Positions 10,921 through 21,245 of a DNA stretch of 64,000 nucleotides are shown here, piece by piece. The position numbers were made by a program, and so were the translations under genes. Each line of letters begins with the position of its first letter. The first letter of the stretch is position 1. Below the pieces are notes generated by a model that was not told the DNA's origin, made no database searches, and saw only the letters and a program-made list of their open reading frames with translations. The DNA comes from Cherax quadricarinatus (Eukaryota; Arthropoda; Malacostraca; Decapoda; Parastacidae): the NCBI RefSeq assembly GCF_038502225.1, contig NC_091323.1, positions 23,058,845 through 23,122,844 of the forward strand. Direction: 5' to 3'.

Positions 10921-11003
10921 AACGTTTCCTCAATAAAGATACCCAAGAGTTGCACATGTGTCTAATTTATCAACATGTCGGTTCTCTGAACCATTCATCT
11001 ACA
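10921..11003 (+). mobile_element. hammerhead-family 3' fragment inserted in LINE-A
   Basis: Starts at AACGTTTCCTCAATAAAG, essentially at the predicted ribozyme cleavage point, and runs through GTTGCACATGTGTC and ATGTCGGTTCTCTGAACC. Removing it restores LINE-A reading from RTRNN to NGYKLD. AATAAT/AATGG at the edges makes a short duplication possible. Confidence 0.55.
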
Positions 11004-11147
11004 ATGGATATAAGTTGGATAAATTTAGATTTAGAAAGGACATAGGTAAGTACTGGTTTTCTAACAGATGTGGAAAAAAGACACTTATGTACAAGAGTTG
11101 TAGATGCGTGGAACAGTCTTCCCAGTGGGGTGATAGAGGCTAAGACC

Positions 11148-11198
11148 TGTCGGTATTTTATACCATTTTAATGTTCAATATGTGTCTTACCTAACAAC
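11148..11198 (+). mobile_element. 51-bp hammerhead-family insertion with 13-bp TSD
   Basis: The insert (TGTCGGTATTTTATACCATT ... CTTACCTAACAAC) is flanked by exact copies of AGAGGCTAAGACC at 11135-11147 and 11199-11211. Duplications of this length are typical of target-primed retroposition. Confidence 0.75.
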
Positions 11199-11520
11199 AG
11201 AGGCTAAGACCTTGGGTAGCTTTAAGAAGAGACTGACAAATATATGAGTGGGAGGGGCTGGGTTTGATTGGTGTCATGGGGTACGGGAGTTATTTCTTGG
11301 GTAGCTTTAGGTAGGGGTCGTTTTGTAATAAAGTTGGTAGAATTACCGACAATATGTAAAGTAAAAGGACACAAGTGCAACTAATGTGACATTTATTGTG
11401 GCAACGTTTCGCTCTCCAGGAGCTTTATCAAGCCATTACAAACAATACATGGACACAGAGGGTATATAAAGGCTCAGAGTGAGGTGAATACTAGTGAGGT
11501 ACCATTTCGATGTTCACTAG

Positions 11521-11559
11521 TGGTAGTAGTAGTAGTAGTAGTAGTAGTACTTTTGTCAC

Positions 11560-11589
<30 letters not shown>
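11521..11589. repeat. (GTA)n/(CTA)n trinucleotide at dimer centre
   Basis: GTA repeats run into CTA repeats around a 7-base spacer, forming the tip of the inverted dimer. Confidence 0.9.
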
Positions 11590-11592
<3 letters not shown>

Positions 11593-11668
11593 TAGTGAAC
11601 ATCGAAATGGTACCTCTCTAGTATTCACCTCACTCTGAGCCTTTATATACCCTCTGTGTCCATGTATT

Positions 11669-11720
11669 GTTTGTAATGGCTTGATAAAGCTCCTGGAGAG
11701 CGAAACGTTGCCACAATAAA
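11669..11720 (+). ncRNA. degenerate hammerhead-like fold in dimer arm
   Basis: TTGATAA stands in for the consensus CTGATGA. Helix I pairs TGGC with GCCA plus an outer TTTGT/ATAAA segment, and helix II pairs GCTC with GAGC before GAAACGTT. The mirrored copy lies at about 11392-11443 on the minus strand. Core substitutions make activity doubtful. Confidence 0.35.
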
Positions 11721-11924
11721 TGTCACATTAGTTGCACTTGTGTCCTTTTACTTTACAGGGGTCGTTTTGATAAGGACCTGCCTCGTATGGGCCAGTAGGC
11801 CTTCTGCAGTGTTCCTACATTCTTATGTTCTTATATCATAAAACATTTGAGAGGTTCCTCTGAAGGCACAGTAGCAATTTTAGGGAAAACTACAAGCTTA
11901 GTAGCACATGACAACACAATAGTT

Positions 11925-12048
11925 GTGTACCTCCAGCAGGTACTGGAGTTGTGTACCTCCAGCAGGTACTGGAGTTGTGTGCCTCCAGCAGGTACTGGAG
12001 TCGTGTACCTCCAGCTGGTACTGGAGTTGTGTACCTCCAGCAGGTAAG
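11925..12048. repeat. 26-bp minisatellite, left remnant
   Basis: About five units of TGGAGTTGTGTACCTCCAGC plus six bases, continuous in type with the main array at 13492-16652 and separated from it by a LINE-A insertion. Confidence 0.93.
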
Positions 12049-13491
12049 AACATAAGAAAAAAGGAACACTGCAACAGGCCTACTGGCCTGTGTGAGGCAG
12101 CTCCAATTCTCCCACCGACTTAAGCCAATGCCTTGACCTAGTGAGGTCAGACACGTCACTTAAGGGAGGAGCACGGCATCCGATCTAGTAGCACAAGCTA
12201 GTCAGGTCCAACTCACACCCACCCACACCCACTCACACGCACTCATGTATTTATCCAACCTATTTTTAAAACTACCCAACATCTTGGCGTCTATGACGGT
12301 ATTCGGGAGTTTGTTCCACTCATCCACAACTCTATTACCAAACCAGTGCTTTCCTATATCCTTCCTGAATCTGAATTTTTCCAATTTGAAACCATTGCTG
12401 CGAGTCCTGTCTATGTTAGATATTTTTAGCATGCTATTTACATTCCCTTTATTAATTCCTATTTTCCATTTATACACCTCAATCATATCCCCCCTAATTC
12501 TACTCCTTCCTAGAGTGTGCAGATTCAGGGCCCTCAGTCTATCCTCATAGGGAAGATTTCTGATACATAGGATCAACTTTGTGATCCTCCTTTGTACATT
12601 TTCCAGTGCATTTATATCCATTCTGTAATACGGTGACCAGAACTGTGCAGCATAATCTAAATGAGGCCTAACCAAAGATATATAGAGTTGAAGAACAACC
12701 TGAGGACTTCTCTATTATTTATACTTCTTGCTATGAAGCCAAGGATTCTGTTAGTTTTTTTTTTTTTTTTTTTTGCGAACACTAATGCACTGTTGTCTTG
12801 GTTTTAGTTTACTGCTAACCAGAACTCCTAAATCCTTTTTTGCAATCCGTAATATTTAGATCTACATTATTTAGTTTATATGTCGCATGGTCATTTTCCT
12901 TTCCAACATTTAAAACTTTGCATTTGTCAATATTAAACTGCATCTGCCACTTCTCCGACCATTGCATCAGTCTATTAAAATCACCCTGGAGTGCTCTAAT
13001 GTCCTCATTAGAATGAATTGGACGGCCTATTTTGGTGTCATCAGCAAATTTGCTTATGTCGCTATTTATTCCCTCATCTATGTCGTTTATGTAGACCGTG
13101 AACAAGGGGCCCAACACTGACCCCTGTGGAACACCGCTTGTGACGAGACCCAATTTTTATTTCTCCCCATTTATGCAAACTCTCTGCTGCCTATACGTCA
13201 ACCATGCCTCAACCCAGGAAAAAAATTCTCCTATTCCGTGTGCCTTAAGTTTCCTCAATAGCTTCTGATGTGGAACTCTATCGAAAGCCTTACTGAAGTC
13301 TATATACACAATATCATATTCAATACCATGATCTACCTCCTCAAATACCTTAGTGAAGAAAGTTAGTAAATTGGTAAGACAGGATCGCCCCTTTGTATAA
13401 CCGTGCTGAGATTCATTAATCAATTTATGCCTTTCGAGATGGCTACGAATTTCTTCGGCAATTATTGACTCCATAAATTTTCCCACTATGG
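12049..13491 (-). mobile_element. LINE-A copy inserted in 26-bp array
   Basis: A 5'-truncated CR1/L2-like element whose 3' end, with the TTCTTATG-type terminus, lies at 12049. AGGTAAG occurs at both junctions (12042-12048 and 13492-13498), consistent with a 7-bp target-site duplication in the array. It starts at codons corresponding to residue 27 or so of the 21-kb copy, immediately before GKFMESIIAE. Confidence 0.85.
12202..13486 (-). pseudogene. LINE-A reverse transcriptase, frameshifted
   Basis: In order: GKFMESIIAEEIRSHLERHK, QHGYTKGRSCLTNLL, the motif A region VYIDFSKAFDRVPH (13157-13486), then SGVPQGSVLGPL and FADDTKIG (12815-13153), then the C-terminal part from VRPHLDYAAQFWSPYYRMD (12202-12675). 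Breaks separate these three blocks: a loss near 13155 and frameshifts around a T-run at 12758-12775. The catalytic FADD is present, but the protein cannot be made as one chain. Closest relative in the window is the open copy at 21224-22552. Confidence 0.85.
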
Positions 13492-16400
13492 AGGTAAGGT
13501 GCTGGAGTTGTGTACCTCCAGCAGGTACTGGAGTTGTGTACCTCCAGCAGGTACTGGAGTTGTGTACCTCCAGCAGGTACTGGAGTTGTGTACCTCCAGC
13601 AGGTACTGGAGTTGTGTACCTCCAGCAGGTACTGGAGTTGTGTACCTCCAGCAGGTACTGGAGTTGTGTACCTCCAGCAGGTACTGGAGTTGTGTACCTC
13701 CAGCAGGTACTGGAGTTGTGTACCTCCAGCAGGTACTGGAGTTGTGTACCTCCAGCTGGTACTGGAGTTGTGTACCTCCAGCTGGTACTGGAGTTGTGTA
13801 CCTCCAGCAGGTACTGGAGTTGTGTACCTCCAGCTGGTACTGGAGTTGTGTACCTCCAGCAGGTACTGGAGTTGTGTACCTCCAGCTGGTACTGGAGTTG
13901 TGTACCTCCAGCAGGTACTGGAGTTGTGTACCTCCAGCTGGTACTGGAGTTGTGTACCTCCAGCTGGTACTGGAGTTGTGTACCTCCAGCTGGTACTGGA
14001 GTTGTGTACCTCCAGCTGGTACTGGAGTTGTGTACCTCCAGCTGGTACTGGAGTTGTGTACCTCCAGCTGGTACTGGAGTTGTGTACCTCCAGCTGGTAC
14101 TGGAGTTGTGTACCTCCAGCTGGTACTGGAGTTGTGTACCTCCAGCTGGTACTGGAGTTGTGTACCTCCAGCTGGTACTGGAGTTGTGTACCTCCAGCTG
14201 GTACTGGAGTTGTGTACCTCCAGCTGGTACTGGAGTTGTGTACCTCCAGCAGGTACTGGAGTTGTGTACCTCCAGCAGGTACTGGAGTTGTGTACCTCCA
14301 GCAGGTACTGGAGTTGTGTACCTCCAGCAGGTACTGGAGTTGTGTACCTCCAGCAGGTACTGGAGTTGTGTACCTCCAGCAGGTACTGGAGTTGTGTACC
14401 TCCAGCAGGTACTGGAGTTGTGTACCTCCAGCAGGTACTGGAGTTGTGTACCTCCAGCAGGTACTGGAGTTGTGTACCTCCAGCAGGTACTGGAGTTGTG
14501 TACCTCCAGCAGGTACTGGAGTTGTGTACCTCCAGCAGGTACTGGAGTTGTGTACCTCCAGCTGGTACTGGAGTTGTGTACCTCCAGCAGGTACTGGAGT
14601 TGTGTACCTCCAGCAGGTACTGGAGTTGTGTACCTCCAGCAGGTACTGGAGTTGTGTACCTCCAGCAGGTACTGGAGTTGTGTACCTCCAGCAGGTACTG
14701 GAGTTGTGTACCTCCAGCAGGTACTGGAGTTGTGTACCTCCAGCTGGTACTGGAGTTGTGTACCTCCAGCTGGTACTGGAGTTGTGTACCTCCAGCTGGT
14801 ACTGGAGTTGTGTACCTCCAGCTGGTACTGGAGTTGTGTACCTCCAGCAGGTACTGGAGTTGTGTACCTCCAGCTGGTACTGGAGTTGTGTACCTCCAGC
14901 AGGTACTGGAGTTGTGTACCTCCAGCAGGTACTGGAGTTGTGTACCTCCAGCAGGTACTGGAGTTGTGTACCTCCAGCTGGTACTGGAGTTGTGTACCTC
15001 CAGCTGGTACTGGAGTTGTGTACCTCCAGCTGGTACTGGAGTTGTGTACCTCCAGCTGGTACTGGAGTTGTGTACCTCCAGCTGGTACTGGAGTTGTGTA
15101 CCTCCAGCTGGTACTGGAGTTGTGTACCTCCAGCAGGTACTGGAGTTGTGTACCTCCAGCTGGTACTGGAGTTGTGTACCTCCAGCTGGTACTGGAGTTG
15201 TGTACCTCCAGCTGGTACTGGAGTTGTGTACCTCCAGCTGGTACTGGAGTTGTGTACCTCCAGCTGGTACTGGAGTTGTGTACCTCCAGCTGGTACTGGA
15301 GTTGTGTACCTCCAGCTGGTACTGGAGTTGTGTACCTCCAGCTGGTACTGGAGTTGTGTACCTCCAGCTGGTACTGGAGTTGTGTACCTCCAGCTGGTAC
15401 TGGAGTTGTGTACCTCCAGCTGGTACTGGAGTTGTGTACCTCCAGCTGGTACTGGAGTTGTGTACCTCCAGCTGGTACTGGAGTTGTGTACCTCCAGCTG
15501 GTACTGGAGTTGTGTACCTCCAGCAGGTACTGGAGTTGTGTACCTCCAGCTGGTACTGGAGTTGTGTACCTCCAGCTGGTACTGGAGTTGTGTACCTCCA
15601 GCTGGTACTGGAGTTGTGTACCTCCAGCTGGTACTGGAGTTGTGTACCTCCAGCTGGTACTGGAGTTGTGTACCTCCAGCTGGTACTGGAGTTGTGTACC
15701 TCCAGCTGGTACTGGAGTTGTGTACCTCCAGCTGGTACTGGAGTTGTGTACCTCCAGCTGGTACTGGAGTTGTGTACCTCCAGCTGGTACTGGAGTTGTG
15801 TACCTCCAGCTGGTACTGGAGTTGTGTACCTCCAGCTGGTACTGGAGTTGTGTACCTCCAGCTGGTACTGGAGTTGTGTACCTCCAGCTGGTACTGGAGT
15901 TGTGTACCTCCAGCTGGTACTGGAGTTGTGTACCTCCAGAGGTACTGGAGTGTACCTCCTGGAGTTGTGTACCTCTGGTACTGGAGTTGTGTACCTCCAG
16001 CTGGTACTGGAGTTGTGTACCTCCAGTACTGGAGTTGTGGTACTGGAGTTGTGTACCTCCAGCTGGTACTGGAGTTGTGTACCTCCAGCTGGTACTGGAG
16101 TTGTGTACCTCCAGCTGGTACTGGAGTTGTGTACCTCCAGCTGGTACTGGAGTTGTGTACCTCCAGCTGGTACTGGAGTTGTGTACCTCCAGCTGGTACT
16201 GGAGTTGTGTACCTCCAGCTGGTACTGGAGTTGTGTACCTCCTCCAGCAGGTACTGGAGTTGTGTACCTCCTGGTACTGGAGTTGTGTACCTCCAGCTGG
16301 TACTGGAGTTGTGTACCTCCAGCTGGTACTGGAGTTGTGTACCTCCAGCTGGTACTGGAGTTGTGTATCTCCAGCACGTACTGGAGTTGTGTACCTCCAG

Positions 16401-16652
16401 CAGGTACTGGAGTTGTGTACCTCCAGCTGGTACTGGAGTTGTGTACCTCCAGCTGGTACTGGAGTTGTGTACCTCCAGCTGGTACTGGAGTTGTGTACCT
16501 CCAGCTGGTACTGGAGTTGTGTACCTCCAGCTGGTACTGGAGTTGTGTACCTCCAGCTGGTACTGGAGTTGTGTACCTCCAGCTGGTACTGGAGTTGTGT
16601 ACCTCCAGCTGGTACTGGAGTTGTGTACCTCCAGCTGGTACTGGAGTTGTAT
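13492..16652. repeat. 26-bp minisatellite, about 121 copies
   Basis: Highly uniform units that differ mainly at one position, giving CAGCAGGTAC and CAGCTGGTAC subtypes arranged in blocks (CAG type mostly before about 13740 and at 14250-14740, CTG type afterwards). Each unit holds GGAG...CTCC and TACC...GGTA inverted pairs, so both strands can fold into serial hairpins. All six frames are open because the period is not a multiple of 3, which explains the four frames of more than 1,050 residues. Units are irregular at 15935-16260. Confidence 0.97.
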
Positions 16653-16818
16653 AAAGTATAAAGTAAAAATGACGCAATAAATTATCATTTTATTACTTTG
16701 TTATTGCTTTGTCTTATTTTTCATGTTTGTAAACACAAGGAATCGTATGACTCTGACCACGAACCATATTCATTGTCTCGTCTCAACATCACTGTAAGAA
16801 AATATCATTTGAGCCACA

Positions 16819-16857
<39 letters not shown>

Positions 16858-17254
16858 CAATCCATTCTAAGACAAATCACCAGTTTACAGTGAATAATTG
16901 ATGTAAACAAAGTCTGCTTCACCCTAAAAACCTTTTTATTCCTCTCCTCATCCTCCTCCTTCCAATCCTCCAAACCCTGGCTTCATCCTTATCCTCCCTT
17001 CACCTCTCTTCCTCATCTCAACACTCCTCCCCAAACTGAAGAAGGGATCCTGGAGTGACGGGAACAGCGAGGTAAACACACTGGCCGATCTCTCGATGCT
17101 AAAACAAAAAAATTCCGGTGTACCTTTCTTTAGGTTGGAAAACAAACAGGAGGAAGTAGGATGGTCACGTGTTTAATTTGGTGACCTGCACATCGTGGGA
17201 TGTGTGTGTGGGGGGAGGGGGTGACCCAGCCAGGCTTTAAACAATATTGACCCC
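16653..17254. other. unique sequence with (TC)n
   Basis: (TC)n at 16821-16855, otherwise C/T-rich unique sequence with no recognised gene. Confidence 0.6.
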
Positions 17255-17350
17255 TCAAGGGAGGTGCCTTGATGTTGGTGAGGGAAGGGGGGGCTCTTGA
17301 TCCGAAGAACTGGGACTGTCCTTTCCTGATTGATACTGACTGGCTTCCAT
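17255..17350 (+). repeat. family G repeat fragment
   Basis: CCTTGATGTTGGTGAGGG followed by GGCTCTTGATCCGAAGAACT matches copies at about 28318, 34030 and 57460. Confidence 0.55.
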
Positions 17351-17849
17351 TAGTCTTCATCCCCCTGTTTTCTCTTCCTCTACGGAATTAGCGCGTCCAC
17401 CATAGATGTAATATTGTGTGTCGTTCGGTATCAGCCAAGGTGCGTACACGAAACGTGCAGAATTTATTACCCGTGTTATACTTGTACTATATTAAGCAGT
17501 TTTATATATACAAAAATAGGGTATATTTAAGATATGGAACTATGCCCTCATGGACTTAGAAGACTATTTCTGGGGGTCTGCGCCCCCGCGGCCCGGTCCT
17601 ACACCAGGACTCCTAGTTGGTCTGATTTTCATTATCAGATAACTTAACATCTCATGCTGCCACTGTTTATGTATAAGAGATACAGGTATTAATTTGCCCT
17701 AGTGTTGCTTGTATATTAGAGATACAAGCATCACTTTGCCTTAATGTGACGCTCCGAGTACTGGATGGTGCTGCCCTCTGCACACAGCTGTTCACCGAGG
17801 GTTTCCAAGTCACACGTAAATATTTAACAATGTTGATTAACAATCACGG
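17351..17849. other. unique sequence with LINE-D end fragment
   Basis: GGGTCTGCGCCCCCGCGGCC (17575-17600) and the following GGTCCTACACCAGGACTCC match the LINE-D 3' end in minus orientation. The rest is unrecognised. Confidence 0.45.
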
Positions 17850-18190
17850 ATACGTTATTGTGAGAGGCCCTCAGCTCAGAGTGACTTCTACAGTGGCTTG
17901 ACTACGTTACTGTAGAGGCCCTCAGTTCAGAGTGACTTCTACAGTGGCTTGAATATGTTAATGTAAGAGGCCCTCAATTCAGAGTGACTTCTACAGTGGC
18001 TTGAATATGTTAATGTAAGAGGCCCTCAGTTCAGAGTGACTTCTACAGTGGCTTGACTACGTTACTGTAGAGGCCCTCAGTTCAGAGTGACTTCTACAGT
18101 GGCTTGACTACGTTACTGTAGAGGCCCTCAGTTCAGAGTGACTTCTACAGTGGCTTGAATACGTTGCTGTAAGAGGCCCTCAGTTCAGAA
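17850..18190. repeat. 51-bp tandem repeat, about 6.6 copies
   Basis: Units read GAGGCCCTCAGTTCAGAGTG, then ACTTCTACAGTGGCTTGA and a TACGTTACTGTA or TATGTTAATGTA variant. Divergence is low. Confidence 0.92.
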
Positions 18191-18825
<635 letters not shown>

Positions 18826-19195
18826 TGGGACCAAATTAATCACCTTGAGGAGCTCCCTTAACAGCAGTCGTTAATGAGAGAGGGGAAGTGTGGCACTTGA
18901 GTTACTACAGCAGGTGGCCTCCCTCAGCTCTCCCCTCACCTCACCTCTCACTCATTCACGCCTTACCCCTCACTCAATCCCACAGGCCACATCTCACCCA
19001 TCCCCTCACGCTTCATTCAGCTCTCCATGTACCTCACCACTTCGGTCCTCACACCTAACTCCTTCCCTTGAAAATATCTCAGGTAGTAAAAAAAATCTTA
19101 GCTCTCTCAGTAGTAGTCATTTTTATTCAGTTCAGCAAAAGACTATTTCAATTTGCCAGGAAAGTGGCCCACTTTATTAACAAACAGAAAGAGCC

Positions 19196-19201
<6 letters not shown>

Positions 19202-19264
<63 letters not shown>
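19202..19264. repeat. (AG)n microsatellite
   Basis: About 63 bp of AG with one AAAG interruption. The preceding 18850-19200 is C-rich unique sequence. Confidence 0.97.
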
Positions 19265-19321
19265 CGCCTCTTGACGCAAGTTTTCTACTGTTCTTATGTG
19301 ATCCAAATATCCTACATTTCT

Positions 19322-19478
19322 GGCAATAATTGTAAATATAAATCCTAATGTACTCCTGTTAATCCTTTTTGGGCCTAATTCCTAGGATTTTTGTGTATCC
19401 ATCGTTCTTGCGCTACCGTCCACAGGATGGATATGTGGAGTACAAAAAACTAGCCGTTTCAGAGTCAAAATCTAATTT
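19322..19478 (+). mobile_element. LINE-R 3' tail fragment
   Basis: TTGTAAATATAAATCC, then CTGTTAATCC, CCTAATTCCTAGG, CACAGGATGGATATG and AACTAGCCGTTTCAG match the tail following the RNase-H relic at 29405-29575. The upstream AAATATAAATCC segment is LINE-derived, so this is a LINE tail rather than the SINE. Confidence 0.6.
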
Positions 19479-21084
19479 TGTGTGATTCTAAACGTCAATT
19501 TGTTTACGTTTCGTGTAAATACAAATGCCATTTTTTTTTATTTGAGGCTAAGTTGGATTGGGTTGAGTGAGTCTAGGCTACATAAAAGTACGCGTTGAGA
19601 CACGTCTGGAAAGGCGGTGTCTATGTGTAGCTGATAAACGTTGAAATCTGCAAGAGCATCACATGCGGCGCAAGAATGGGTTGGAAAGTCACTTAAGGAG
19701 GGTTGAATAGCATGCATTGGCACGCTCGGGCGAGCCAGAGATGTACGTGTGGCTCTTTCCAAGCCCTCGGCTCTTATACTTGCTGGATATGATTTCCTAA
19801 AACTCCTTGTATGCATAGAAAATATACACTGCCTTTGTGCACTGTCCCAAATGCATCAGATAGTCTTCCCTCAATAGAGGCAATACATACACAGGGTGGA
19901 AGTTAAGCAAATAGCATGTCAGCGGGGCAAAGCACTATGTATAGAGCGTCGCCTAGCCTTGATAACTACAGTGCCAATTGTGCATCTGCACTCCTTCAAA
20001 CTTAAATAACATCAAAGAGCAAAAATGTAATCGGATAGAGGGAGGACGACATATCCGTCGGGTACCAGGGTAGCCCAGCCCACCTCGGGTAAGAGGAATG
20101 GGGGCAGACTTGTCTTCGGATAAGACGGGAGAGAGAGAGAAAGAGAGGGCTGGCTCAAATCACACTAATAATGGCATGCTTCAATGTGGCTTTAATTGGT
20201 GATCTTTATCATATCAATCTTTATTTTTTTTCTATCTGCATAACCGGATGTACTAATGCATCGTAGATTGGCTTCGTTAGAGGGACTCTTCGCAGTATCT
20301 AAGCAGTTAATTATAGTCTCGCTTCGTGCTAATGGCGCTTGTTAATTCGTCGTAAATCTGTATAATGGATAGAGATTTTTTGGTGGAGCTTGTGAGGGTT
20401 GTGGGAGTGTGTAAGGGATGGGATTACCGAGGAGTAGGTGGGATGGGGGTTGGGGGATGGTGGAGTCTTGTATGATTGGTGGGGGAGGCTGGGGGTAGCC
20501 TAGCCAGGTGGTTCATAACACAGGCAAATGCGCTTCCTCTGCTCCTCTGTCTCTCTCTCTCTCTCTCACACACACACCATTTTCTTTCTTCCAAGTCAGG
20601 TGTCTTTCCCTATCGTAGCCTCATCCAATGGGCAGGCGGCACTACTTCCTTATGTATTACAGAATTTTATCAGCAACAACGTGAACCCGAGGCATTTTCA
20701 TACCAGAGATCGACAGCCCCACACTATGAAGATACTTGCACATTACACCGTCAGTCATCTTTTATCCTGCAAGAAGCAGAACGAAGACTTCAGAGACGGT
20801 GTCATTTCCTTCGTGGGCTTCGCTCATATCTCTGGGTGGTGCCCTAAGCCTTGTTTTTCTTCTTACCATGTGTTTGCATTCATTATTTCCATTTCGACGG
20901 CTGACGGGTCGCAAATAGCCCACCGCAGGTCGCCCTAGAGCCCCGACTGCTAAGCACCAGCTCTCAATTTTTCCCCAGCGGGTATCAAAGACTCACGGCA
21001 AACACTCAACTTAAATACGTAAATACAAAGATCAAATAAAGATAAGCTTTGTTTAGGCGAGCGACATATGGATTTGCAGACAGT
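19479..21084. other. unique sequence, no gene recognised
   Basis: Contains a short GA-rich run at about 20128-20148 and a short (TC)n(AC)n at about 20550-20575. The longest frames (20476-20938) begin inside that microsatellite and have no recognisable domain. Confidence 0.5.
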
Positions 21085-21245
21085 GCCAAAATTTGTGCAG
21101 TGTTTGAAGATTCTGATAAAATTTGTACAGTAGTTGAAGCCAGTATTAAAATTTGTACAGTAGTTAAAGACAGACTGATAAAATTTGTACAGTGGCTGAA
21201 GACAGACCGGTAAAATTTGTACAGTGCTTGAAGACAGTATCAAAA
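21085..21245. repeat. about 31-bp tandem repeat, 5 copies
   Basis: AAAATTTGTACAGT recurs at 21088, 21118, 21148, 21180 and 21212 with TTGAAGACAG-type spacers. It abuts the 5' end of the LINE-A copy. Confidence 0.9.

Larger units (their letters stand above)
10440..11320 (+). pseudogene. LINE-A RT C-terminal region, broken
   Basis: The open part at 10497-11045 matches the LINE-A protein at 21224-22552 from CEKDLGV through KPRQQCLSVRNKANRLLGF, VRPHLDYAAQFWSPYYRMD, NIQRRMTKMI and RNLPYEDRLKALNLHSLERR. These are the typical C-terminal thumb and connection segments of CR1-like LINEs. The frame is lost at about 10915 where a hammerhead-family fragment is inserted. Homology resumes as NGYKLDKFRFRKDIGKYWF at about 11000 and again near VVDAWNSLPSGVIEAK. 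No catalytic palm is present. Not a host gene. Confidence 0.8.
11326..11756. mobile_element. 431-bp inverted-dimer element with 13-bp TSD
   Basis: Two nearly identical arms of about 195 bp (11356-11550 and 11558-11756) face each other around a (GTA)n/(CTA)n-flanked loop. I see roughly two mismatches. Each arm contains a degenerate hammerhead-like core (TTGATAA, hairpin GCTC/GAGC, GAAACGTT) near its outer end. The whole unit is flanked by AGGGGTCGTTTTG at 11313-11325 and 11757-11769, and sits inside LINE-A. A related sequence occurs at 52336-52440. Confidence 0.8.
10440..11838 (+). mobile_element. LINE-A fragment with nested insertions
   Basis: A 5'-truncated CR1/L2-like non-LTR retrotransposon. 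It encodes the region after the RT palm (from a CEKDLGV motif onward) and ends in the family 3' terminus (GGCCAGTAGGCCTTCTGC, then TTCTTATG repeats at about 11815-11835). Four insertions interrupt it: about 10921-11003, a short one near 11070-11095, 11148-11198 with a 13-bp duplication, and the 431-bp inverted dimer at 11326-11756. Confidence 0.8.

Noticed and set aside
13492..16652. CRISPR-like array
   Set aside because: The repeats are contiguous with no unique spacers, and the sequence is eukaryotic.
13488..16688. Four or more overlapping frames over 1,050 residues
   Set aside because: They are six-frame-open translations of a 26-bp repeat with no biased frame, no non-repeat domain and no start context.
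20476..20938. 123- and 136-residue proteins
   Set aside because: Both begin in or just before a (TC)n(AC)n tract and overlap in different frames without motifs.
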